This document shows, in pieces, positions 22,951 through 33,860 of a stretch of 64,000 nucleotides of DNA; positions within the stretch are counted from its first letter, which is position 1; each line of letters starts with the position of its first letter. This DNA is from Nageia nagi (Eukaryota > Pinophyta), in assembly GCA_050084985.1 (NCBI GenBank), contig JBITNC010000001.1, positions 73,222,001 to 73,286,000 of the forward strand, read 5' to 3'. The notes beneath the pieces were generated by a model. That model was given only the letters and a program-made list of their open reading frames with translations, did not search any database and had not been told where the DNA came from. A program made the translations under genes and the position numbers.

Positions 22951-24301
22951 CCATGGGTGATGAGATTCAAAGTGTTTTTTCTATGCAAGTAGTAGATCCC
23001 ATTGATTGGGAGATATTTATAAATAAACCCCCTATGCTCCTTGAGTAACAAGGTAGACTATTAAGTAGAGTAATAGATACAAGAGATATAAGAATTGCAT
23101 AGATACCCTTTAAATATGAGCAATTAGATAAAACCCATATCACTATAGTAAATATAAAAATGCAAAATGCCTCGATAGTGGATCAATCCAAGTTTTTGGT
23201 AAACACTTCCCTAGAAGTGGGAAAGAATCTCAAATCAATGGAGAATAAAATTAAAAAATTAAATAAGAAGGTTGAGCAAGTCAAAGGAGACTACACGTTG
23301 AAGGATAAAATAATGTTTAGGTTATAGAACCAAAATAATGAGCTAATTCAAAAGTTGGCCAAAATGAAAATTTAGCACATTAAGAGCCTACAGAAACTAG
23401 GGTAGAGGTAGAAAAAATCAAGAAATAGATTGAAGAGTTAAAGGATCAATTTGGTGGAATTAACAAACAAAAAGCTCAAAAAATAGAAGAAGAGCTTAAG
23501 AAGACTATGGTAGCCAACAAAGTTTTGAATGATGATAAAGTAAAGCTACTATAGATTATCACTTGTGTTAAGAAGAACTTAGTTGAACAAGTTGGAGAGA
23601 AAATGGTAAGCCTATAAAAAATGTATCATTTAAAAAATTAAGCAAAATAGGTCATTCTCTAGTATAATGCTTAGAATACCCTCCAACAGTTAGTCCTAGC
23701 AACCTCAAGAACTAAAATTAAAGAAATGAAATGTTGGATGAGGGTAATAATAGAAAAGGATTTAGCCATGGTAAAAGGATAAGATAAATAATTTTAAGGA
23801 GAATTAAGAATGTTTATGACTTGAAAGATTTTGCATTAGCCTTGGACCTAGAGAAAGGTCAATTGAAAGTAGAAATTAATTTTGTAAATATGTATTTTAA
23901 TTCTTTGATTTAGTTGAAAGCTCCCAAATTGTGGGAGGAATCAGATGTACAGAGTAGTGCTGATCGTTGGGTGGAAAATACAAAATTATTCTTGGACCAA
24001 GATGTTACAATAAACTTATCTGAGAAGCAACTCTCAAGATTTTTGAATGCTGGCAGATTAGAGAGTGTTCTAATGGAATTTAGAACAAACATTACAAAAT
24101 TCTAAGCATGCCTTATCTTGTCATAGGTAGATGATAAGGATCTATAAGACTTATATAAGAAACTTATACCTTTGTTGCCAACATAATTAGTACCACAACA
24201 ATAGGCTCCATCAAAAGTTACACTTGGGTAAGCAAGTGGAAGTGGTAGTTATGGGTCCTATTCTCTAGTAGGTTGAAGACCTCAAAGAGCTACCAATAGA
24301 C
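22951..24301 (+). pseudogene. Gypsy I post-pol ORF remnant, coiled-coil C-terminal part
   Basis: Long heptad-rich sequence: LKSMENKIKKLNKKVEQVKG at about 23230-23290, LKDKIMFRL and NNELIQKLAKMK after it, and further K, E, L, N and Q-rich helices to about 23800. Open frame 23914-24105 (LWEESDVQSSADRWVENTKL) is the C-terminal region, followed by a Gly/Ser-rich tail (ASGSGSYGS, about 24230-24255). Nearly every stop is TAG or TAA in a Gln-like position. It may be a structural or scaffold protein of the element. It resembles the minus-strand ORF at 57170-59060. Confidence 0.5.
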
Positions 24302-26166
24302 TATTATTCTTGCAGAAATTACCATCTAAGGGGTAATATTCTTTGTATTATTCATTATTCTCTCAAATAAAACCTCTTCTATAATTCCCATTTTTTATTC
24401 CCCTTTCCTTCTCAACTATAAATTATTTTACAAATTTAGTCTTGACTATAAATTGTATATACTTAGTCATTGTCTCAAGGATCTTGTATTATATGTGTCC
24501 TTAGTTAGGGCTTAGTCTTTTCTAAGGCATTTCCAAGTTGTGTTCATATTACCGAGTCTTAGTAAAAGTCACTTAAAACTGCCATTTTTGTTATAAGGCA
24601 AGTGTGATTTGTATAAAGTCATAAGAATCATAGTCGAGTTATATTTATAAGTCATATGTTGAGAAGAGTCCATTTTATGAAAATTGGCTAAGTCATTTAT
24701 GGAAGGTACTATATATAGTCAATTTGGTCATCTAAGTCATGTTTGGGACCTATCCTAGGTCTAATTAATTATGTTTCAATATTGTATAGTTTGAGGATTA
24801 TTTTTGGGTCCTGTTGAACATAGTTTTCAGTTTAGGTTAAGTCATGTAATTGGCGTTGTCATAAGAGTCAATTAAAGTAGGGCCTATGAGAATACAATGG
24901 TGATGTCATACCTTTCAAAAAAATTAGTGGGCTCTAGATGGCTTAATCTGTAGGTGGTCCTAATAGTTATTTAAGGTGGGAGATGTTCATAACTCTTCAT
25001 TCAATAGACCTCGTTAGTTTTGAGCAATGACTTCATGCTTTTCAAGACAATTCTATAGGTGATAAGTTGCACAACTATTTCAAAATTTAGCAATTCTTGC
25101 CAAGGAATAACAAAACCTCCCAAGGATAAATAAAGACTGTAAGAGGAGTTGAACACCTAGGTCCACTTAATCAAGAGTGAATGATCCCTGAGACTCTACC
25201 AATATGTTGAATGCAACTCATTTTTACATGGTAGTAGTAGTTCACTCTTAGGTTTGAATGGTTACATATTCCTTCATCCTTATAGTAGTTGACATAATAA
25301 TTACAAAAGAAGCATTTAATGATTACAGAGGGTTGGTAGTTCATTGACTGATGAATGACTTGATTTCACATACAGAGTGTCAAACCATACCTCATAAATT
25401 CAACAATAGTTTAGATATGCAATGATCAAGAGATAAAGGATAACTAATTGTAGTTGGATAGGTACACGATTAAAGGTATGTAAATTCCAAGAATTAGCAT
25501 TGCATCAGGACCATAATACATAATTAGTTATAGTTACATATTCATTTGTATATTTTGTAAATATTTAGCTTTATCCTGTTCTTAGTTAATAGGTAGTTAT
25601 AGTCATTAATGGTGGACAACCACCCATTGTAAACAAAATATTATAAATAATGTATTGTTAGAAGTCCAAAAGGTCAAACATTTTAGCAAAGTTACCCATT
25701 GCAAGAACTATTTTCATATATGATAATAAAATATTATGGTATTTTACCCTTTGAATTCTATGGATGTTATCTTATTTTGTTATTGTTATGTATGAAGCTT
25801 TATTTGAAGTTGTGGCTATGTATTGCAATTGCAAGACCCCAAGAGTGAGGTAGTTGATCTATCCTTAGTCTTGCCTATGGATTATTGCCTATGTAGTAAT
25901 GTCCAAGCTTATTAGTTTAGTTTGTTTTTATGTTCTTTGCATTTTATTGTTCAATAGTTTAGGTTTTTATCTCTTTCATCTCTTTCATCTCTTTCCTGCT
26001 ACTTTTGACCTTTTTAATAAATAGGAGTCAGCCTATAACTTGAAGATTGATCAAAACATCCCATGAGTGCATTGTCCCACCACTTTCTACTCATTCAAAA
26101 ACTCTACTATTATTAAGGAATGAAGAACTTGCCAGAGTAAACCCTTAGGTTACATTATCCTAATCA
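24302..26166 (+). repeat. Gypsy I 3' LTR
   Basis: Direct counterpart of 2302-4005. It begins TATTATTC, where TG appears as TA, and ends CCTAATCA. TATATATA at about 24710-24717. It has about 170 bp more than the 5' LTR around 25450-25640. Confidence 0.75.
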
Positions 26167-26345
26167 ACATAAATGAATCAGGATTGATTGTGAGAAATTA
26201 CCAGAGCCATGGGATTGAATGGGCAAATGGGTCATCAAATATTTTATCATGGATGATAGGTATACAATTATGTTCAAGCCTAATATTATCCTACTTTATC
26301 ATTTCTAGAGGGGGGAAGAGTTTTGAGTTTGTTTCCCCTTATTTC
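26167..26345 (+). pseudogene. short ORF trace, post-pol-ORF-like
   Basis: Outside the LTR, one frame gives protein-like residues such as YTIMFKPNIILLYHF and CFPLFLVVSID. This fits the style of the extra ORF proteins in this window. It may be the target sequence into which Gypsy I inserted. Too short to name. Confidence 0.3.
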
Positions 26346-27172
26346 TAGTAGTTTCAATTGACAAGAAAATAAAACAAAATAAAATTACAAAGCTAACTTA
26401 AATAAACCAACACATATTTTCAAAAATAATGTATAAATATATGCAAGAATATAAAATATTTACATAAATTCATTCCATGAAATAAAAAGTCTACTATAAT
26501 TTATTCATCGCTTCCATGTAAGATCTCGCTCTCTGCTATTCTAAATTTAAAAAAAAAATTGCTATAAAATTTTAGATTAGAGATCACAAATTTTAGATTA
26601 CAGATTAAATATATTTTTGAATACAAATTACAAATTAAATATATTTTTGCTGTAAATAATTTTGATATAAAAACATTCGACTATAAAACTTAGATTACAA
26701 ATTATAGTTTAAAATATATATTAAAATTTAATATTAAATATACATTTAAATTATAGATTAAATTTTAATATTCAATATTGTATATTTTAGATTACAGATT
26801 AAATATATTTTAGATAATATATATTTTAAGTTGTTTTTATAATTAAATATATTTTAAATTATTTTAGATTGCACTTAGTATTTTATAAAGAGATTATTTT
26901 AAGTGTGATTTTTATTTTTACAATTACTTTTATTTGTAAATTATTTATATTAATGTTATATTTAAATTTTAATATGTTATTTTTATTCTTAGTTAGAAAT
27001 AAATATCATTAAAATAGTTATATTTTTTAATATAAAATAGCTTTAGATAAAAGGGTAATATCAATTTGGCAAGTTAGAAATAGATTAATGTTATATTAAA
27101 ATTTGGCAAGTACTTTGATACTTAAATATTGATAATAATATTATATCTAATTTGATAGTTTTATATAATCTA
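26346..27172. repeat. AT-rich degenerate repeat tract
   Basis: Very low GC. The phrase ATTACAGATTAAATATATTTT and variants recur at about 26560-26880. No gene. Confidence 0.7.
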
Positions 27173-27337
27173 AAACTAGCTTTGATATAACCCCTTATAT
27201 ATATCAAAAAATGATGAGAGATATCATTCCTAAGGTGCTTATCTTAGATATAACAATATCAAAAAATGATATAGGCACCTCAGAATGATATCTTTAAACA
27301 TATTTTGATATACAAGAGGTTATATCAAAGCTAGTTT
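27173..27337. mobile_element. fold-back element, possible MITE
   Basis: A 165 bp near-perfect inverted repeat. The left arm starts AAACTAGCTTTGATATAACC and the right arm is its reverse complement ending GGTTATATCAAAGCTAGTTT. Inner parts (ATATCATT and GGTGC blocks) also pair. This is the shape of a MITE or a hairpin precursor. No clear target duplication and no known superfamily ends recognised. Confidence 0.65.
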
Positions 27338-27916
27338 ACCCTTATTATCAAATAATATGGCATCCATCCATAAACATGGATATTATTCCACCAACATGGA
27401 AGCAAACAAAGAAATTTATTTAGATTGACTAGGGTAGGTACAATCTTTGCATACCAAGATATGTATAATCTCTTATTTTGAGTTTTGTTACATAAAGTAG
27501 GGTTAGGACCAAGTTATCTAAGTTACCAAAGAGACTTTTCACACTTGAGTATCTTTCAACCTTGGGTTTCTAGCAATTTCCTCTCCATTAGTCTAAATTT
27601 TCACATAGGTAAGTACATTTTTACTTGCATGTTTCAATTTCTAACAAATTTACACTACAAATGCTAGGGTTTTTCAATTTTATATGGTTTTTAAATGCTT
27701 ACTGAAAAAAATTAGGACATAGCTATGAAATTATCAACAATGCACCATAAAATCAAAAATTAAATCCATTCCTTCTCAACAATGAACCAAAAATTAAAAA
27801 ATTCACCAAGAAATTGAGACATACACATGAAATTCTCAACAATGCACCATAAAATTAAATGCTGATTAAAATTGGAATATACCTATGAAATTCTCAACTT
27901 TGGAAATCTTCCTTGT
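27338..27916. other. non-coding stretch
   Basis: No gene seen. Short recurring phrases such as ATGAAATTCTCAACAATGCACCATAAAAT (split over about 27735-27850) suggest small local duplications. Confidence 0.5.
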
Positions 27917-28070
27917 TCTCCAAAACTTGCTTCTTTTGCTCATAATGTCTGAAACTCTTCTTATGCTCCAAAATCTTGCTTCTTTTGCTCACAATTTCTT
28001 GAACTCTTCTTATGCTCCAAAATCTTGCTTCTTTTGCTCATAATTTGTCAAACCTTGCTTCATATACAAA
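27917..28070. repeat. three-copy tandem repeat of about 50 bp
   Basis: Units start CTCCAAAA(T)CTTGCTTC at about 27918, 27966 and 28014. Each continues with TTTTGCTCA and AACTCTTCTTATG-like sequence. Units differ at a few bases. Confidence 0.85.
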
Positions 28071-28413
28071 ATTATATAAATCATAATTTAGTAAATTTGG
28101 CATTAAATTAATAATTTGAAGTGGAAAACCTTTCCCATGTATTCCTATCAAATTATAATTCATTCTTAAATTGGATTATGTAAAATAAATTATTAATTAT
28201 TTTTTTATATAAAATCATTATTTTTCTATAATTTGAAATATTTATCAAAGTGTACCAACAACTTAATAATAATTACTTTATAATATTTTATATTTACATT
28301 AATAGTCTTACTTGACTTGGTTAAAGATTAATATAAAATTACTAATATTTTTAATCTTTTTGACATTCAAAGGTAGGTGATAATCTTGAGGTTTCATATG
28401 ATTGTCTCATATT
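28071..28413. other. non-coding AT-rich stretch
   Basis: AT-rich, no gene or repeat recognised. Confidence 0.5.
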
Positions 28414-29175
28414 TCACCACATTGTTAGTATAAGGGAAGGTAAATTTGAAGGATAAAGGGATAGGTACTCCTTACGATAAGTAAATAATAACTCTAGCAC
28501 CTTCCCATTGTTCATATTTTGAACCATTAAAAAAAATGATATCAACATCATCTTTAGTATTATACAAAGATGAATTTTTCTAGTCTTTTTCATTATAGGT
28601 AACACATTTGATATCCACTTATGATAGTTAAAGGGTTGAATCAATACTATATACAAGAGATTTTATTATTATTCTTTAAATATGAGAGAAACTTTGGGAT
28701 ATATATTCCCAAGTTTTTGCTTGATCAATTTGGCATATAATTTTAAGATGAGGTTATGGACAACCTTTTTAGGTCTAACCTTGGCATATCTATATATGAC
28801 CATGTGAAACTTTTGTTGCATGAATGACTTAAATTTGATATTTAAAATAATATCTCTAAGTTGAATTATTTGAGGGCTCCCAAGGCTATTTACATTGACA
28901 TCAATGGTCTCTTTAACAAGCATGTAAGAATCATCATCCATTTATGAGTTGATTGATAAACAATTTAAATCATCTTTGTCAACCTCAACATCATTTTGTT
29001 CTCCAAAATAGATTCGATATTTAGGATAAAGGGATAAGGTATGTGATTGATTTGGAGATAAGTATACAATCATTCCAATATGAAGAATAATTAATAGCAT
29101 CTTTTCCCAATTAGCTAATAAGATTATGTTGGATACATATGGATACGTAATACATATGTCTTGGCTACACATCAT
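28414..29175 (-). pseudogene. unidentified ORF chain on the minus strand
   Basis: Three open blocks in one frame (28942-29175, 28669-28941, 28414-28656) separated only by a TAA at 28942-28944 and a short TAA cluster at 28663-28671. Read together they give about 250 codons: YPKYRIYFGEQNDVEVDKDD, LVKETIDVNVNSLGSPQ, HMVIYRYAKVRPKKVVHNL, YHKWISNVLPIMKKTRKI. I do not recognise a family. The shared frame over 762 bases in AT-rich DNA suggests a real former gene, perhaps transposon-derived. Confidence 0.4.
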
Positions 29176-30640
29176 TTAAGAAGTCCCATTGAATTTTTGA
29201 GATGTGTGGCTTCAAATGAAGAACATCTAAGAAAAAAAAAGTAACTTGTTTAAGGATGCACTTAATTTTCCTTACATAGAAAATGTGTAAAACATTGATA
29301 AAAGTGAATAAAATGCACAAGACGAGATCCTTAATAGAAATCAAATATATTTAGTTAATATGACACTTTTTAAATTTTAGAGTTATAGTTTGTTGACATA
29401 AGATATTGTTAGATCACTTATTACAGTGTATTATAATTTCTATTTGTGTAAGTTATATTATAAATTTTTTTAATTTTTTTAAATTATATTAGTGAAAAAT
29501 ATATTTTAATATTAAAGTATGTGAATAAGTATATAGATAAAAATATAGGTCATAGGAGTTGGAAAATAAGAAAATTTCATCTTTCAGAAATTTAAACATG
29601 AGATCAAGAGGGTTTTATCAATCATTAATTATGAGATTTGATGGGAATCACTTAGAATAGAGTGCTTCTACTCATCATTCTTATATAATGTAGTAACATT
29701 AAACTCCCATCCATGAACGAGAGCTAAACCATTTTGGTGATCTAAGTACCCTCTTTCCTCTTCTAAATCAACATTTATAGTTAGATAAATGACCAAGGAA
29801 TTAGAAGAAAGAGTGTCATAACTAGTTTAAAGGTCATTAAGGATATTCAACAAAGGGCATTGTTAATGTGAGAATGAAGGATGCCTTGTAGGGTTTGAGT
29901 GATATTGCTAAAAATATAAAGAAAGGTCTCTAGGTGAAAAGTGTTAATGTGGGAATACAATAACCATGCATGAAGTATTATTGTAATGATATATTAGTAT
30001 CTACAAATAATTCATCCTTGGAATAGGTGTTAAAGGTCAACATAAATATGGGAGAGGTTAATAGAATCCTCTAAAAGAATTTGCTTTCATGTAAACAAGT
30101 GAGTAAGTAGTAGTTGAAAATGAATCTTCGGTCAACATAAAGATAAGTATACACTCACTCTTTTTATAATTTTCTAACATATTTGAGGTTAGATGTAAAG
30201 TGTTGAACTTTGATAAATAACATCTTGTATAGGGAGCTCACTAGAATCACATTTGATCATATTTGTTTGAAATGTATAACTTTTCTTGTAAGTTTTGAAA
30301 TCATTATCTTAAACTAGGAAAGTATACTTAATAATATAATTATAATGTTTCAAATATGTAATCATTATCCTAAACTAGAAAAGAAACACTCCTTATACAA
30401 AAACTTTCAAATATGTTCTATAGTCATAATTCCCACTCATGTATACTATTATGGAAATTTTGTTGTATTCCTAATTTTTTTGGCTTTTGTATGCATATTA
30501 AGTAGTTCATTCATTGTTGTGGATATATTTTGGTGAATTATAGTAGAATGCAAATTAGATAGTGGTATTTTATTCTAATATTAACATCAATAAACTTTTG
30601 TGTACTTTATTCTAGTGACCACCATTGACCATATATGGGG
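29176..30640. other. non-coding stretch
   Basis: AT-rich. I see no supported gene, repeat array or element end here; open frames are short and without recognisable composition. Confidence 0.5.
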
Positions 30641-31719
30641 CACCGAAAGAAGGGTGAAAAGGATCAAGACAAGTGAAAGAAATGAAAAGAAAATAGTTCA
30701 AATAAAGAGCAAGATGAAATTACAATAACTAGAAAAGCACTTGTAAGTATCCATATTTATTATGTAATATCAACATAGGATCCAATAATACTATATATAT
30801 TTCATGAAGTAGGATGTGTAATCACTTATTTATTTAATTTTTAAAACAAAGAAAGAGGATAAAGGGGGTTGTATAAATGGCTAAATGTATCTTTATCAAT
30901 GATGAATTGATGACAATGTTTGAGTGTGAGGAGTCTAGAAGAGCAGGTGGTGTTACCACACCATAGAGATAGGGCATCAATCCTTCAGGTAATTCTTTAT
31001 AATTAGTTAATTTATTAAGAAGTAATGAAAAATTATTTTAATTTATATTTTGAAGCATATTGTGATGTAACCCATGCAATATATGTACGTGCAGAGTTGG
31101 TAAATCAACAACCTAGGTTGATGATGACTCAAGGATCCAAAAATCTTCAAATTTTTATGAGGCTGAGTAGAGAGGTCTTGAAATATGAAAATGGTAATAT
31201 TTTATGTTTGAAAAATATAAATTTACATATTTATTATAAATATATTAATTTACTAACATGATTTCAACTATGTTTCATGTTTACTTTTTTACAAATCACT
31301 CAAGAATGCTGTAGTACTAGAATTTACAAAAACCCTTCATAAGTCATGGAAGAAGAAAGATGATTTTGGTATGTATTTATTTTTATTTAAATCATTTTTT
31401 AGTATGTATGTTTGGATTTTTTTCATTAAATATTTCAAGAGACTAAAAATAATTTATTATAATTTATATTTTTATAGCAAAAAAAAGAATAATAACAAAT
31501 TTGAAACATGAATTTGGTGAAGGATGGAGTGAGAAGAAAGCACTCCAACAAGTAAGGTTGAATCTCAAAAGGGTTATAGATCACATGAGATGAAAAGTGA
31601 TGAAAATTCCCCTTGGCCAAAGAAACTTAGCAATGAAATCAGTTGACATCCATAAGAAGGTATGGAATATTATCATTGATATTTAATATTTGAACCTAAT
31701 TAATTGATTTTTTTAATAT
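30641..31719 (+). pseudogene. gene-like fragments left of element III
   Basis: Separate protein-like blocks with AT-rich intron-like gaps: GHRKKGEKDQDK near 30640, EQDEITITRKAL near 30710, HAIYVRAELVNQQPRLMMTQ at about 31075-31140 (inside open frame 31025-31261), NAVVLEFTKTLHKSWKKKDDFG near 31305-31370, and LKHEFGEGWSEKKALQQVRL near 31505-31560. Several blocks end at GGTATGT or GTAAGT, as splice donors would. Together with the CACTA-type end at 44254 this may be the transposase or accessory gene of a CACTA element interrupted by element III, but no catalytic motif is visible. Confidence 0.35.
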
Positions 31720-31724
31720 ACTAC
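31720..31724. repeat. target-site duplication ACTAC, left copy
   Basis: ACTAC before the left LTR of element III equals 42889-42893 after the right LTR. Confidence 0.9.
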
Positions 31725-32564
31725 TGTAGACACCTAAAAATGTCCCTTTTTAACTAGTAAACATTGAAATAATCATAACTCTTTGTGAAAATATAAAATA
31801 GGTTTTAAAAACCATATTATTGGATAGCTCTCATCGAGTACATGCAAAACGAGTGGTCACATGACCCCTTTTCGGTAAAAATTGGCTATTTGGCGGTCGT
31901 TTTAATATTGTTATAAAAATGGAAAACCAGTCGCCAGCGACCCAAAACAAACGCCGACGTTTTAGGATGATCACCGACGTCCGCCTAGTAATCGCTAGTG
32001 ACTCTGTAACAGCCGAATAGAAATTAAAATAGTAAAAGAAAGTTGTAACATCTCATTCTTCCAAGGTGATGTGGATAGAGGGGGTCAGTTATGACCTACG
32101 ATGGCTTTTCACTCCCCCTTACCAGCCTTGGAAAATCTCACCCCAAAATATATAAATACAAGCCAAAACAAAGCAATAGGGGCCCATTTTTGAAGTAGGG
32201 TAATGCTGCCAAAATCTTGTGAGCTCATACCTTTTTATTGTTTTATGCTAGTTTCAATTTAATACATGTCATACATAGATGCTTTGATGTTATTATCTTT
32301 TGCATGTGTGTAGGATTTACAGGTTGTCCATATCAAGGAGAGAAGCAAGCAAATCAAAAACAATGAAGATCTAATACTCTCATTTTGGCAAATGGCATTT
32401 GTAAAAGTCCCTTCCAAGGGAAAATTGTATTTTGAGCTGAAAATCAATATCAATTTACAATTACAACATTTCTACCTATTTTACATAATTTGAAGTTCAG
32501 TGAAAATCTAAGAATAATTGTGTTTCATGTTATTCTACATTCCAGCTCTATTTTCACTGTAACA
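31725..32564 (+). repeat. element III 5' LTR
   Basis: 840 bp. The first half is comparatively rich in CpG and in GCCAGCGA-like motifs. ATATAAATACAAG at about 32149-32161 is a likely TATA box. It holds 46 bp (about 32171-32216) missing from the 3' copy. Confidence 0.93.
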
Positions 32565-32566
32565 TT

Positions 32567-32583
32567 CTGGCACTAGAAGGAGG
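32567..32583 (+). other. candidate primer-binding site of element III
   Basis: CTGGCACTAGAAGGAGG lies two bases after the 5' LTR, the expected position. The tRNA is not assigned. Confidence 0.5.
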
Positions 32584-33119
32584 GCCCCTCTATCATTGAT
32601 AGGGAGGTTTATGTTTATGTTAAAATAATCCTACCTTTCTGTTATCTGGTTTATTCGAGTTATTCCATATACTGACTTCAAATTTTATGTTCTGTGCTTT
32701 TTATAGGAAATCTATCCCAGAAACGCTAGCGATTGGAATTGGACTTTGGAAACTCAAAAGGAACGCCAGCTATTTACAAAGTAATCCAGACTAAATGTTG
32801 GCAATTTCATCATAAATGCCAACGATTGGAATCGGATGCCGGTGACTCAAAAGAAAAGCCAGCGATCTCTGTTTAAACGCCGGTGAATCCTACTGCAGGT
32901 CTCCTTTTTGTCATTTAAAAAAAGAAAAAAAGAAAAAATATAAAATAAAATAAATGCATATATAATATACTGTTAAAATAGAAGGGTACTTTTGACTGTG
33001 ATTCCTTTGCCTAGAATGCATATAGGAACGGATAGAAAAGGTTAAATGTATTTTTTATTAATTTACTTTTTGTATAATGTTATGTATTTATTTTCATGTT
33101 TTGGGTGAAGGGTACGTAC
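32584..33119 (+). other. element III leader, first part
   Basis: No gene. Recurrent ACGCTAGCGATTGGAA-like phrases at 32722-32740, 32764, 32818 and 32855-32890, each followed by a GACT or GATC variant, echo the LTR motif at 31931-31940. The rest is AT-rich. Confidence 0.55.
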
Positions 33120-33860
33120 ACATTAATATTTTTTATCTTGTCTACTTATGCTCTCCCTTTGGCTTCGTGCGATCTAAGGTAACCAGAATAGACTTGATAA
33201 GAAGGAATAATTAATTCTTCTTTTCCTTCACATTCACACTATCATTAATTTGGTTAATTTATCCACACATAATGACCTCTTACCAAGTTTTCCCTTACCA
33301 CTCCATTGGAGGTCGAAGGGATATGTGACTAGTAAGAGGAGGTAATTTACTACACATAATACTTCCACAATTGGAAGGAGTAAATGAATCACATTAAAAG
33401 GAATGAACTTAAGGAAAATAAATCGGGTTTTTGGGTAGTATAAATCATATTAAAAGGTTAATGAATTGGATGGATTCGAATACACTAAGTACTTTCACTT
33501 AACAAAGTATGCTCTCATTTTTGCGCCTCAAGCGATCTTAAGTGATCAGAAATAAGTTAAGTGAAAGAGGTAAAATTTATTCACATTTCATTTTGGAAAT
33601 ATACTTCACATTAAAACTCTTAAATATGTCTGCTCTTACCACTCCATTGGAGGTCGAAGGGATATGTGACTCTTGGAGGAGTAATTGAACCTCACTTAAT
33701 TAATTTATCTACACTTAATGGCTTTTTACTATGTCTGCTCTTACCACTCCATTGGAGGTCGAAGAGATATGTGACTAGTAAGAAGAGGAAATTTATCACA
33801 TATAAAACTTCCACAACTGGAAGGAGTTAATGAACATCATTAAGAGGTTGGATAACGAAT
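33120..33860 (+). repeat. repeated phrase array in the element III leader
   Basis: CTTACCACTCCATTGGAGGT with the following CGAAGGGATATGTGACT occurs at about 33290, 33636 and 33738, each followed by a GGAGG or AGAGG purine block and a TTATCACA or TTACTACACA phrase. A related phrase (ATGCTCTC, then GCGATCT, AAGT or AGGTAACCAGAA) occurs at about 33145 and 33508. Spacing is irregular. This may be a packaging or translation-control region of the RNA (inference). Confidence 0.75.

Larger units (their letters stand above)
2302..26166 (+). mobile_element. Gypsy I: large Ty3/Gypsy retrotransposon with nested insertions
   Basis: Two direct copies of a 1.7-1.9 kb sequence (2302-4005 and 24302-26166) flank gag, protease, RNase H, reverse transcriptase, RNase H and integrase remnants, all on the + strand. 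RT before integrase is the Gypsy order. Without the nested Copia element and solo LTR the internal part is about 10.7 kb, long for the superfamily, because about 4 kb of decayed ORF follows integrase. The extra RNase H suggests the Tat group of plant Gypsy elements (inference). I could not find a matching target-site duplication, so the outer ends are uncertain by some bases. The LTRs differ at many positions and by indels, so this is an old insertion. Confidence 0.8.

Noticed and set aside
30345-30536. Hydrophobic 63-codon plus frame
   Set aside because: Short, AT-driven Phe/Ile content and no neighbouring coding sequence.
32259-32453. 64-codon minus frame that is exactly the same as 42583-42777
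   Set aside because: Both lie in the near-identical half of the element III LTRs. Identity comes from the LTR, not from a conserved gene.
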